Source of the DNA: Reticulitermes lucifugus
Taxonomy: Eukaryota > Arthropoda > Insecta > Blattodea > Rhinotermitidae
Length of the DNA: 64,000 bases
Assembly (NCBI GenBank): GCA_026260175.1
Contig: JAKCWW010000370.1
Location: 27,638-91,637, forward strand
Direction: 5' to 3'
The notes below the pieces were generated by a model. That model worked only from the letters and a program-made list of their open reading frames with translations. It was not told the DNA's origin and did no database searches. The position numbers were made by a program, and so were the translations under genes. Of this stretch, positions 43,801-58,000 are shown piece after piece. Each line of letters opens with the position of its first letter. The stretch's first letter is position 1.

Positions 43801-45292
43801 GTAATGCAGTATGCAGTTTTTATGTACCAGGATTGTACCTGCTGCTGTTCTGAGTTGGAAATTAGAATGCCTGATCCAAGTTCGGACACATTAAGTAGCC
43901 GTAAAATTTGCCCAGTGACACCTATTCATAACTCTCACATTTGTGCTAGTATGTGTGCGTGACTGGGTAAGAGGACAGTTAATATCCATGTAAGTGTAAA
44001 ATTGGGATTAGTTGGTGTGCATCTTGTATGAGGTGTCAGAAAACAGACTTACATGCATTGTGCTATTGTGAATCCCTTGCAGGACTCTGGTACCATTATT
44101 TTGCAGCTCATTTGTTGAACCCTAGTGACTATCATAAGGTCTTGGTCAGCAGACTAATGGAATTTATCATATTTGTGCAAATATTGTAAGACAATAATTT
44201 TTTCCTGTTATACTGTCTGAAAATTAAGTGGTCACCTTACAACTGCGCACACAACCAAACACATTCTGTGCAGGTATTTCCCTGAAAATTTACTATTGTG
44301 CAAGGGGGGCCATTTTGTGTGTGGGGTTATTGTAGACTTGGGTAAATATGGTATTCATGGTGATCGGGATGCCCGACAAATCATTGCCAATTGCGTTTCA
44401 TGAGTGACCTGCCACCCGCCCTTCTCTTTTGTGTTTCTAATTTCTGTAAGTTAACCAAATAATACTGAATTGTTATTTAATATTGCATACTGAACATCAT
44501 GATTTACAGAACTGAACACTGAACTTTATTATGAAATTACTGTTTCATGGCACTCACAGTCCAGGTTATTTGATTTAAATGGATATGATAATAGGTTAAA
44601 TTAAAATGACAGCAAAAGTGTTTAAAATAACTTTCATACAGGTACATAAAAAAGTAACAAGTTATAGTCCCATTGTACATTCCTGGTAGAAGTTTATTGA
44701 AGACATTTACATTGCAGTTATAAGCTGCAATTCCATATGAAATAATGGCTTACATATCTACAGAATCCCTCATACATGAGTTCAGTAGAATACCTTCCAA
44801 AAATAAGTGTAGCAGTTTTCTGTGTATGGGGAGAAAGTAGGTAAGTAGGTACCAGCTGTTACAGAGGTTCTCACCAAATGTAGAAACTTCTATCCCAACG
44901 AGGTTTTAAACCTAGAGCATCCAGCCTATAGCCTCTCTCTTTTCTGAGTAATCTCATCAAGGTAGTGTCTGAATAATTTCAGCATTTCTGTAGTGTCTGT
45001 GAAAAATTCACACATTTTGTGTAAGAGGTGGCATGATCCCTTATTTTGTTGGATGCTATGGCACCGCTTTTATATATATATATATAATTTTCTTCCCCAT
45101 GACATAGAAAGGAACTTGTAAATATGTAGTGAATCCTGATTGTAAGAACTGGCCACATCTTTGTACAAGCCCAGAAGCACGGTCATTGTTTCTTCTCCAT
45201 CTCTCTGTGTGATAATGTGCTGCCCATATCCTTAAACCAGTCTCTGATTTATTATATCATAATAAATAAGAGTTGTAAATATTTGTTGTGGA

Positions 45293-45298
45293 TTTATT
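45293..45298 (-). promoter_or_regulatory. Probable WDR3 poly(A) signal AATAAA
   Basis: AATAAA on the - strand lies about 95 nt past the WDR3 stop, and none lies nearer. It implies a short 3' UTR ending near 45270-45285. Confidence 0.6.
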
Positions 45299-45390
45299 AA
45301 TAATAATATGGTACAACAAACATTGCACAATATGGCATATTCATGCATATCAGTTTCTTTAATGGAAATGTAACATGAACACACAATGTG

Positions 45391-48300
45391 TTACAGTGTC
45401 ATGATAGCCCGTCTGGCCACCCGTTCTTTTTTCCTCTTTTGTTGATCCTTTTTTCTCCTTTCCAGTGTTGCATCCATGAACAGCTGCACTCCTTCCCTAG
45501 CCTCTAATTCCCTCTGGAGGAACTGGAGTCCATGCAAGTTGTAGCCAACCATATCCTAGAACAAGTAGGAAAGAATCATACAGATGGCTCCAGCACAGTA
45601 ATGGTAAGACATTTTAGGATTTTTTTCCAACAGACAACCATGAAACGTGTTTTTTTCTGTCTTCAGCCCTCAACTGACCTATGAAGGTCCGTCAGAACAT
45701 ACATCTACAACATATATTATTGGTTCTTTATTTTCAGCTCTAATAAGACCAGTTCAGATTTAATTGTACTGCTATCTCAATACTTTTCCACGAAGTCATC
45801 ACCACTAGGGCATTTATCATAATGTTGGATGAACTTTTCTATTCCCTCTTGATAGAAATCCATGTCCTGTGTTATCAGCCACCATGCCATAACTGTTTCC
45901 ACCTAGCAGTATTTAAATCTGTGGCTGCCAAGACATTTCAGTCATGGGAACAAATGGTAATCACACTCACTGTAGGTTCTTTACTTACAAAATTATGTGC
46001 CATATCAACTTATTTCTGAGTGACCCTTGTACAATTAAAGATACGTGATATATACACTTCATAACCATAGGAAAATTCTTTATTTAAATTTGATATTTTA
46101 ATGAAAATGAAAACTTAAACAATTGTGAGGTAGGTTATGACACCATGTAGTCTCACAGTTCATAACACAAAAGACCACACAGCCTAAAATGAATTCTGTA
46201 TCCACTTCATCAAAAATTGGTCTTCACATATTTAAAAGAACAGAGAATAAGAATGATTCAGCAATCACAAAGTTTTTTCAAACAATGCTGGTAATTGATA
46301 GGCTACATTAAATCTGAATTCATGATTTACTACTTACACAGTAGTTCAACTAGTGAAGTTGAAATTACACTACACTAGACACAGAATGGGAGAAAAAAAC
46401 GAGTATGTGAGATTCGAGGTTCTCACAATGGTTACTATTGTTTGACTGTGTGGTTGTGTAGCTTGGTAGATACTAATGTTTTGAGGAATCTTCTTTCTCC
46501 AAGACTATATTATTTTAGTAGGAAAACGCTCAACAAAAGACTCACATACAGATGAGAGGATAATATTAAAATTATACACAGTAAAATCTAAGGCCATGCC
46601 AGGTGGTTGAAGGGCTGGAAATATCCATTCTATTTGATTGGTTAATCACTGGCATGTGTATGACCTGGGTGTGTCAGATTACTTCATATAGTGAAATAAT
46701 AAAGACATTTCAGAAACTAGATCTGCTTTTCATCACATGTGAAGGGAAGGCATACCTGGTGATAGACACAGATCCAGTTTCCAAAGCATGTTTGAAAAAC
46801 TCAAAAACAATGGACGATGCTATAAATAATAATCATGTTCATTGTAACATACAGCTGTTGAAAACATTTATACTTGGTGTAACTGCACAAGTCCAATAGA
46901 TTTTCTTTACACATTCTGATCTCTTAAAAATGTGGATTTGTCTTACCATTTGTCAATATTATCTGCCCAACATTAGGTACCATCCATAGCGTGAGAAACA
47001 ATTTACAAGTATAAAGTTTCGTGTGTGGTGAAAACTACAAATATGGCAACGAGTATTTTAAGTTATGTTCAACAAGTTTCTGGTATATAATAGCAGATAT
47101 TTTGCATGATCATTGCCTTATATACTTACTGAAGAGGTTTTGCTTATCTATCTATTCAGATGAAAGCATTTAAACAAAAAGTTGGTATCATATATTATTA
47201 TCAGAAGTCTTTTCCTTAAAAGATAAAAAATAATGAAAGAAATGTGCAGTACTAACCCTGAGATGGTTGACTTTGGAAAATGCCAATTGCTGGAGCTTTC
47301 CCACAACAGGGAGCAGTGCCTGGGTGTTGACAATAGGTTTGTGATGCACCCTGAACAGGAAAATCATGATACGGCACACCAGTTCCGTCTGGAAACCCCT
47401 TTCAATCAATGGGGGCAACTGATTGAGGAGTTCACATACTGATGTAAATGGCAGCAAGAGGAGAGCTTCCTCAAGGTCACTGGAACAACATAATCTTTAA
47501 TTTTACTCTTCCCCCCCCTCCTCCATTCTTTTACTTCTACCACCATATTTCATTAAGGAGGAACATTATTGTAGAAGAAAATTCTGTACAGAATATTTGG
47601 GCCAATAAAGTAAAACAAAAAAATATGCACACAAAAAGTTACATTCTAAGGACCTTCGTAATCTGTACTCTTCATTTAATACTGTTAATATCATTAAATA
47701 AAAGAATATGATGGGCAGTCTATATGGCATGTATGGGGAAAACCATAAATTCTCATAAAAGTGTGACTGACAAACCTCACAGGACAATACCACCTGACAA
47801 ACCTAGGTGTGAATGGGATGTTATTAAAATGGATTTGAAGGATATTGGTTGTGAAGTTGCGAACAAAATTGTGTGAGTTCAGCACAGGGTTGTATGGTGG
47901 GCTTTTGTACAGACAGGGATGAACCTCTGGATTGCATAATCATTTCTGAATAGCTTTAGTGTGCTCCTTGTGGAAGACACTGTGCTATGCAGTTAGTTTG
48001 GCAGTGATGAACACAGTACTATTATCTTCATGTATATGAATATAGGCCCTGTGAATGACTTTCTAAGTAACTGAACAATATGATAACTAATGAATCACTC
48101 TAACATTATATAGGAAATTTGTAAGGTAATGTACACAAAGTTATCCCTGTGCTTACTGCATCACCACACCATGAAAATGTGTGGTAGTAGATCAAGATGA
48201 GTGGTCAGCTTCATGCATGGCCACATTACCCCCTCCAGGGAAAGAGCCCCTGGTACCCACTGAACAAGAGACTGAATGGGTCCAGAGCTGATTTGGACAC

Positions 48301-49097
48301 AGGAACAAGGAGAAAGGTGTCAGCCCCTGCTAAGAATCGAACTGCGATCATTCAGCCTGTAGGAAGTCATTATATGGATACAAGGGACCCAATTTTTAGG
48401 ATTTCCCATATGGATGTTCATTGTATAAAATTATGCCTGTATGCCTATGCACCAAACCTTACGGTACAACTTCGTGCATTCTTAACCTCAGCACTGTATA
48501 ATGGTGTTAGGTTAGTTTCACACTTTGAGACTGCTTTACCTCTCTGGGAAATAGCCCCAGTAGGTTAGTTTCATACTCTCAGACTGCTTTACCCCTCCTG
48601 GGAAATGGACCCAGTAGTTTAGTTTCAGATTCTGAGACTGCTTTGCCCCTCCTGGGAAATAGCTCCTGATCTTCATTTGATAAAGTGCCTGAGTGAAGGC
48701 CATAGCCATTTTGGACATGCTAGGAATATAAACTGTCAGCCAGACCAAAGTCAGTCACTGAGTGGGATACTACAGTTCTGCCAATATAAACATGTTTATG
48801 TAACGATTCCAAAGATTTTCAGTGTTATAAGAATGTCTTTGTTATGTAGGGGTTCATTGTTTACAATTTTTACCTGTATTACAAAAAGAGACTTCACTAC
48901 CTTGATCGAATTCTTTGCAGTATCTCAATAAGGAAGTCATCTGGTGTACTGGCTTGATATGCAGCCATAAGTGCAGGTGGTTGGGGTGGGGGTGGTGCTT
49001 TTTCTTTCTTGGATGCTGACTTCACCAATGCACTATGCTCATCCAACTTTGCTCGGAATTCTCGGCAAATTTCAAGACATTCCAGTAACTGCTCTGC
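45391..49097 (-). CDS. Wdr3: WDR3 exons 11-13: Utp12-type C-terminal helical domain
   Basis: Exons are 49097-48901, 47479-47257 and 45555-45391. Exon 11 begins [20 protein letters not shown] and carries a short proline run (APPPPQPP), then [15 protein letters not shown]. Exon 12 gives [20 protein letters not shown] and [17 protein letters not shown], the hallmark of the Utp12 domain that pairs UTP-B subunits in yeast. Exon 13 reads [18 protein letters not shown] and ends in a Lys/Arg-rich tail ([18 protein letters not shown]) before TAA at 45393-45391. The basic tail is typical of nucleolar processome proteins. Confidence 0.95.
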
Positions 49098-52000
49098 CTG
49101 AAATCAGTTGCACAGAGTTCCAGTTAACAACTAAGGGGGAAAAAATGCACACACACAATTAAATTTATAAAAAGCAGAGCATAAAAAGACAAATTTGTAT
49201 GGTGTAATGATCACTTCATGTATTCTGAAGCAGTGGTTAAACAAATATGTTTAAGTAACAAACACATTACTGGGAAATGAACAAATGAAGAGGATACAGC
49301 AGGCGAACATAAAAAAAATGCACACTGAGAAGCCCCACTGTCGATACTTTTTCTCCTAATATTCCATGATGATTATTACTTAGGACGATGATAAAAGACT
49401 GCACATAAGAAATATAATATATTGGATATTAAACTTGATACACAATTGATATCAAATGAATGGATGGAAAGATTCTATTAAAATTAATCCCAGAGAAAGA
49501 GATTTACGAGAGGAAAGGGACTGAACTGCCTGAGTGTGCTTTTGTGGAGATAATGGTGATTCTTCAGGTTCCTTAACACGAGAAACCCCCTTCAACATGC
49601 AATTAAGTATTTACCATTCGTGGATCTTATGTCAGGAGTTTGTGAGCGAGTGATAAAATTCTTGAGGAACATAGGTACTTCTTTCTTCTTAACTAGCCTC
49701 CTCACATCATGAGACTATTTTATTCAGCCTACAATAACACATCTATCCCTAATACCACATGTTGATAGAGATCCTTCAACTTACAGCCTTCTCACTACCA
49801 ACAGTTTTCTTGGATGGCAAATTCAGACCAATCTGACCGGGGACAGTAGTTTCTTCTCCAGTCACCAAAGCCTCATTGTCTAATGCCTCTCGCTCCTCTT
49901 CTGCCTCATCCTCCAGAACCAGTGGCTCAGCTGACCGTTCAAATAGTCTCAGTACCCTGTCTGAGCCACAACTGACCACATACTGACCATTTGGACTTAC
50001 TGCCAAGGAACGAGCTTCCCCATGATGAGCCTGTAATGGATCATGATCATGGTCACGAAACTATACAAGCAACTACAATGCAAACCCCAGTTAATGTTTT
50101 TCCTTACTTTCTGGTTCAGTTTAAAAAATGTCAGTGTTAAATCTCCTCCACTTAAGGATCTCTTCAGTTCAGTGATCAAATTCACTATTGCCCAGGAAAA
50201 CCTTGTACATGAATTTCACTGTAACATGTACTTCCTTCACTGAGTGGATTTGCCATGTTAACCTTTTAAAGCTCAGCTTTAACTTCTGAAATTTCACATT
50301 TTGCCAGCAGAGTGTACTGATATGTTTCACAAGATTCTCACAATAAACATGAATTAATTCCATATACAGCATTTACTTACTTCCTTTCATAGTGAGACAC
50401 AGCCTGCTTACTGTGAGGTAGGAAATGGATTTTTATATGTCATTTAGATGAACTTCTGTCTTCCAAGTAAGAAGTGGGTCCCTTATAACCATGGCATAAA
50501 TAGTCTGTAGTTATAGTATACAGTACTGACATTATGTCTGATAGCTTTATGCTGAATAAACCATAAGGCACAGATGATAAGGGGTAGTCTCAAGCAGCTG
50601 GTGTGGGTTAACAAACCCTTACCAGAAAAAACTAACATGCCATGATATGTTACATGGATCCTTCAACAGACTTGTTGGCATGACATGAAGTAAAATTATT
50701 CCTGTACACACCATGAAGGCATTAATCTTAAACAAGACACGCATGACTGGATTTAAATTGTTCAAAATAGGATCCACTAGTAACCACTTTTGAACACAGT
50801 AATACATCTCTGGGTTGCATAAAAGGATGGGAATTTCTGGACCAAATGAGCATCTATCAGCTCCTCAAGAACAATCCGGCTCCATAGTTTGAATGGGTTG
50901 GTCTAGAGATGAATCCAAAGAAATCAACACACATGGCTTGAATTCAGGGGGTGCCCACTTCAATCTTAGGAGGCATATATTTCTCCGGAATCAAGTATAT
51001 CATGGTCTCCCTAAAGACACTAAGTAAAACTGAAAATACCTCTCAAGCAGCATAAACAGTTTCCAGTGAGAATTTGAATTAGATACTTTGTGAATCTATC
51101 ATATTATATTACATCTATGCTAAACTAATCTGTTCTTGCAGCATGGAATCTTGCATAAGTAACATCACCTGCAATGTGATTATCTTGTCAAATGAATCAG
51201 CATCCCACTGTTTAACTCTACCGTCTTTGCCACAAGTGAAGAACTGGTGTGTGTGGGGTACAAATTGAAGGCCAGTCACTGAATCATCATGAGCAAACAG
51301 GCTCCGATGACAATCACCGAAGTCCAAACCCCAGATCTTGACATTTCGATCAGCAGAACCCGTGGCAATCAGAGTTGAGTCAGAGCTGATATCCATACAA
51401 AGTACAGGTAGCTTGTGGCCATACAGTGAGATGAAAAACTGCAGAGAGATTATGCAATGTTAAAACCACTTTCAAAACTCATCAGGAAAATAATATTTTA
51501 TGATAGTATGGTAGGAAAATTTATTATGGAACTCAAATACTTATCCTCTGCATCAGTCTTGGCACATAAGGTATAAAGAATTTTTCTAGAAAGGTTGCCA
51601 TATTACAGTAAAACCCCAATTTCATGTGAATGCATTTTGCTTCTTCCATGATTTTAAGCACTTTTAAGGACCCACCCAAATGTCCATAAGAACAATATTT
51701 CCCACATTTTATGCCATTTTTAGGTCCTTCCCACAAAAAAGTAAAATCAGGGTTTTACTCTAATAGTCTTCTAAAAATATCACGAAAAGAAATAATCTTG
51801 TGAATTGTGCTATAGATATTCTTTTTCTCAATTCAAGTTTGAGTAACAGGGACTGTACATTATCTATATATAAATATGGGTGCACTTCTCACAAATATTT
51901 CAATATATGTCAAACATAATATTTTGTAATGCTGTTGTACAATGCAGTACCGACTGTGTCTGTGTTTTGCTTTATGTTACTGAAGACGAAAGATATTGTT

Positions 52001-55000
52001 TCCTTTCCCACAAATCATCCTACAAACCACTCTAAAATGTTTTAAACCTGTATACTTCTGTTCCTGAAAGTTACTGTCATACTGACATTCTAAAACAGCT
52101 CCTCTTCACACCTAAATTGTACCATTTTACTTTGCACATGTTACTTTGGGAAATTAATCTATGATTTTTTTGGATGCTTCAAGCACAGGCTATTGCGTGT
52201 GTTGTCAACATCCATAGGATGAATGTGTGGATATGCAATTTAAACTGTAAAGAAAAACTGTGATGCTATGTAGAAAGTGGCATGACACAGACTGGACGAC
52301 TTCTAAATGTATGTGATTGTGAAGGCTATTACAGTATTTAGTACAATTCATACATGAATGTTCAAGAAATGTTTCTTTTGTTTCTAGTGCTTCCAGTAAT
52401 TCTAGTGTCTGCCCAACTGGTAAAGACAGAGATGACACCATCAAAAGGACAGAATTGTGTGTGCTTCCAATAATAAGCTGATGATTGCCAACAGAGTAGA
52501 ATCTGTGCCTTAATGTGACCTGTATACCATGGTAAGGCTTGGTATTCCTTATATTCACAGAATTCTTACTTCATCACAGGTGATCAACAGATAGGTGTAG
52601 TACTAATGTTCTATTATAATCTTAAACTGATTAATTTTTCAAACAATGTACCTTCCATATCAACAAAAGGAAGAAACACCATAAACATACACACAGTTGA
52701 TTGACACTTCATTTTATTGTATGCCTACATGTTTCAATCCATCTAGATCATCTTCAAGGAAACGCTAGTATTGAATAGAGTGTTGCTGCCACACACTGTA
52801 TGGTATTGTCCGTATTATAAAATATATATGATAAAAATTTGTCTAACCTTGTATTTGGGGTTACCCCAATCACATTTCATACAGGCTATTCTAACAGTCT
52901 CTTCAGGTGAATGCTGAAATAGCACCTTCAAAATCCTTACGTACTCACTGTGCATAATTATCTTTCCATCTCAATCACACCATATGTAGCTGTAACTGCA
53001 TAACTAAATAACCTAAGAATAAATCATCGCAGTTGAGGGATTGCGAAGGAGTGTGCACATATACATACCAGATTCAACCAACTGCATACCTGAGACTCTG
53101 ATATTAAGAGTCTGTTACCTTGTCCATGAACTACCAGGCCCTAAAATCTGAAAAACAGTGCAACCTAAATCTAGACAGGTTAAAACACAAGTCATGCACT
53201 CTTGTGATTCATTGCTTCACCTTTAGTGTATCCACAAAAAATATTTGAACTGTTGAGTCCAGGAGGGCAACAGCCAGCAGACGATTGTTGGCTGACACAC
53301 GGACACACAGTACATTCTCTTCCAATTTGAGAGTCCTCGTGTGGAGGGCAGACAAAACCTTGCCCTTGCTCTCTTTGTTATCAGGATCAGTAATCAGCTC
53401 AAACTGCCAGAATTTCACTGTAGCATCACTCCCACCTGACACACAACCACGCTGAAATTAATTACATTTTTTGTAAACGAAATAAATCAACTGAAATTAA
53501 ACAACAAAAGCATATACAACCACTGTGCAGAGGACAGGGAATAAAATTATTGTACTGACATACAGAAACAATTACAAAATATGCATATTCAAAACCTTCT
53601 ATATCAAGAGAAATTGTAGTTACAGTGATGAAAAAATCTGAAGAAAGGGAACTGAAGTGATGGATAATTACAGAGTAAAAGGATGACAAATCTGAATAAG
53701 AAAGGAAAACTCCATCTTCCAATGTAATTTTTCCTCTGTTAATTGCTGACAGTCATGAATTCCCAGCATAACGAGGATTCACCACTTGTTTCTGTAGTTC
53801 ATGTCAGCATCAGATAGGTCTCAAATTATGGCATCAATAGCCAACACATAAAAGAAAAATTCAGTGAAATCAATATGTATTTCAAGGTGTGCTAAAAATT
53901 ACAGGTGCAAAGACCTAAATCATGCAAGATAGCTGTGTTGCAGAAGTAGCCTGATGATTTCAGATGGATTTGAATGTGCTAACCAAACCAAGTTACTGTA
54001 ATTATCCACTACCATTCAAACACATTTCAGAGAAGTTCAATGTATCTGTTATGAGACAGTACGTAATACCTGATCTGGTAAGAGACAGACAGACCACAAT
54101 TCCTTGTCATGAGCTGGAATATCCTCCAGCACATCTCCAGATGCAATATCCACAATAAGCATGTGGCCATTCTTCAACCCAACCATAACATGACGGTCAC
54201 CCGGAACAAAACATGCACTGAGAACATAGCCTGTTGTCACTGTTCGCAGACATGCCAGTGATGGCCTGCAAAGCAAATGGCACTTAGAAAATTTTATACC
54301 ATCATATATAACTTACTTAGTTTTAACTGAATATTATATTTTTGCATCATGTTTTGGAGGATTTTTGAATACACTGTATGTTTTACATACTGTCTACACC
54401 CAACTAATATTGTGCATATATTTTATAAACATATGGTAAAACTTTACTGGATTCAGGCAAGTAACAAGGGCCTGATGATGACCCAACTTTTCCTACCATT
54501 ATTAAGCTGATTGAAACTGGTCGTAACTCCATTCCAAAAGATGTGCTTATTGGTATAGTAATCAAAGTTCGTGATGAAGCATTTTATCAGGAATCAGAGC
54601 TAACGGTCAAACCAATTTAGCCTGAATCTGGTAGTTGTATTGTATGTGAATTAAATGTATGTACAACATTAGTTGTGCGCAAATGGTGCAAAAAATAAAT
54701 GTTGTTTTCTGGGATGTGACTACAGTCTGGTAGAATTGTATTAATGATGCATAATATGCTGCTGCCTCCATCATCCACCCTGATGATGGAGGCAGCAGGA
54801 TACTCCAAAACATCAGACTACATGCAGAACATCACATCCCAGAAGGCAGTAACCTTCACTGTCACCACTGTGAGAACCTCAAATCTCATATTTTGTGAAA
54901 CAGTGTTATAATGACTATAAATTGACACTAAAATCAACATGAAACTTTGTAATGTTCAGTTCACCTGTTCCACATCTTGAGAGACTCAGCACAGCCTGAT

Positions 55001-58000
55001 ACAATAGCCAAATTGTCAGAACTGAAAGCAACAGTTCTCACTTCTGAGTGGTGACCTTGAGAAATAATCTTGCGCAGGCACCGAATCTCCGCTTCTTTTA
55101 AGGCTACACTCATGGAATAGAGCTGTACAGTGTTATTGTACAGCACCACTGCAACCTGTTGAGACACGTAATTCTTACATACTGCACATCTTCACAGTAC
55201 AGGTAAGATATTTTCCTACTTCAGCACTAGATAGTCAAGGATCATCTTAAATTGCGATACTAAGAAAAAACACACACACACCTAGCTGGAATAATGGGGG
55301 GGGGGTTAGAATTCATCAAGTAAAAGGGTATTTACTTCACAAAAATAAATTATTAGAGTTATGCTGGTCCCAAACTGGGGAATTCATGCTCAAGTCTATT
55401 TAGGAAATTACATATTTTATCTCTTCCATGTGAATATACATTTATATTAATGTATTTAATGTAAATAATAATAATAATAATAATAACCATGGCTCAACAG
55501 CCCTATATGGGCCCGGGCCTCCTCTTNNNNNNNNNNNNNNNNNNNNNNNNNNNNNNNNNNNNNNNNNNNNNNNNNNNNNNNNNNNNNNNNNNNNNNNNNN
55601 NNNNNNNNNNNNNNNNNNNNNNNNNNNNNNNNNNNNNNNNNNNNNNNNNNNNNNNNNNNNNNNNNNNNNNNNNNNNNNNNNNNNNNNNCCGCGAACCTTG
55701 GGTCCAGTGGCGAGCACGCTAACCACTAGTCCACCGAGGTCGACATTTAATGTAAATAACCTACAATATTCTTGGGCAAATTCAAGTTAAGTATGATTTT
55801 AATTCACTATATTGCCAATCATCCATGTTTTCAGAAAAGTACATACTATGGCAGCATACAAATTTTCAACACTCTACCACGTAGTCTCAAAAGTACAATA
55901 CAGAAAAGAATCATTTTAAAGCAACAGGAAAAATATATTTAGATAAATACTACTTTTACTATGGTGATAAATTCATGATGTTTAAAAATAAAAATGATTC
56001 ATAATCCTTCTACAGGAACTCATGTATGCGTGTGCATGTGTTTATAGTAATGTCACAAATGATCAATAGTATATATACATATATAAGCATTTAGCTGAAC
56101 ATTTGACTTGATAACAGTAAAATGGATCTTTAAGAAATGGGGTAGATGGATGTGGACTGGATTTATGTGGTTCAGGATAGGGACCAGTGGCAGGCTCTTG
56201 TGAGCATGACGATAAACGCTCACATTCCATAAAAAATGAGAAATTTCTCCCCATTGGACATTCCTTTTCATTTTAGTTAACCCTTTCATTACCAGTACTC
56301 AACATATTCTCATTGCCAATGTATAAAGTAGGCAATCTCAAATGTGCTGGTTTTGAGTTCTATTTTATTCTGAACACAATTCTGGAATATGCCCATATTA
56401 TATGCCTTCTGAAGTTTGAATCATGGTGCTGTTTTTAGAGCATGTTGAAACTGTACACTTTAATCACCAAAATCGAGAAAATCATGATACAGGTAATAAT
56501 TCAAAAACTGAGACCTATATAGAATCTGATCTGTTTGAGGGGATTAGTCGGTTCTTTAAAAAGTTAAAATCAACTTAAGTTATGGTAGTGTCAGTGTTTA
56601 AAAAGAATATATACCCTTAGTTCCTCTCCTCTTCCCATCACAAGATCAACAGACTTCACTCTGCCATCAGCCACCTTGATAGCAGTCAGTCTCCGCACCT
56701 CGTCTTTCAACCCTGGCCGCTGTTGCTCCTGATCAGGAACTGTTGCACCAGCACTAGAACAGTTACAATATGCTTGCTCAGACAGCTCACTCCATAGTAT
56801 AAGTTGGAACACAAAAGAATAACTACTAAAATAGCTAGATTGGTAGATTTACAGGTGACTTAACTGCATTTCTTATCTGTGGCTATCATATCAAACTACA
56901 ATTCAAATTCAAACTTAATCACTACACTTAAATGTAAATGAGAAAAGAATCAACACCTGCAACAAAATGTACATACTTTCTTCAAAATTACAGCCATGCA
57001 GTCATTCTAGTCTCACACCATGTCCTGGTTGAGACAGAACTCAGTTCTGAAGATTTAAATTTTTCTTTATAATGCCTATTCTTGGTTGCTGCATCATTTA
57101 CATATTAATTATTGAAAAAGTTTTAAAAATCTGGAACTGTGACTTAGCTCCTTTGCTACATACTGAGCCTAAATAAATTAGTGAATATTTTCATATATCC
57201 CCTATAATTTTACATGTATTCCTGTTTAAAATCTCTATAAGAAACTCCACTGTTTCACTATGATCATTATTCACTGAACATCCACATGTACAGTATATTC
57301 AAAACTGAACAATACAGTATATGAAAAACTGACACATAGGAATAGCATCTACTATTAGTAAACACTAAGGTTTAAATTTGGGAATGAAATGCATACTGTA
57401 AGAATCTCAAGATGACCTTGCATTCTGTATATAAAATGAAGGGTTATTGTTTCTTGGAAACAATACAGAATAACATACCAGACTTATGACCTCAAAGAAT
57501 AACAAATTACATATTAATTAACCAATAATTCAGTCCTATATAAATGACAGTTTGTTTTTGTCTCTGATTGCACTTTCTGTTCTCAGTAATTTAAGAATAC
57601 ATTATGATCAAGTTACTCTGCAGCTTTCTTCCTTTCCTTGCGTTGCCTCTTCCTCAGGCGTGTTGTGGCATCCTGATCAGAACACAAATAGAATAACTCA
57701 ACTTGGCCATCAGTGCCATGACAACCAACAACATGCCCTGTTGTGTCGGTCGTAAGTGATGTCACTCGGCCCCGAGCAGAACGGAGGATTGAACCAGCCT
57801 TACTGCACTCGACAGGACTCTGGAAACACAGCATTTAATTCAGTTAAGTGGATGAAGAACAGATTTAAGGTACATTAATTGGCATAAGCTCAATCAAATT
57901 TATTCATGACCAGTCAAATATTATCCATGGTAATTTATTTTTGCACAAACTTCATGTCACAAATTAGGATGCAGGGAGTGCTTGAAATTTTTAAACAGCA

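Larger units (their letters stand above)
38466..45390. other. Intergenic region between convergent Lrrk and WDR3 3' ends
   Basis: No conserved gene was found across about 6.9 kb. It holds the Lrrk 3' UTR, the inverted repeats 39367-39669 and 40259-40379, a GC-richer unexplained island (41521-41810), a G-run near 42090-42101 and a fold-back fragment near 43685-43800. A tRNA-like repeat piece lies near 44840-44960. The remainder is AT-rich with short open frames that look random. Confidence 0.6.

Noticed and set aside
48197-48748. Two open frames with repeated GGAKQS-like units
   Set aside because: They are SINE 1 body and its 53-bp tandem repeat, not a protein.
55442-55726. Open frames across the N gap on both strands
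   Set aside because: They consist of unsequenced bases flanked by SINE sequence.
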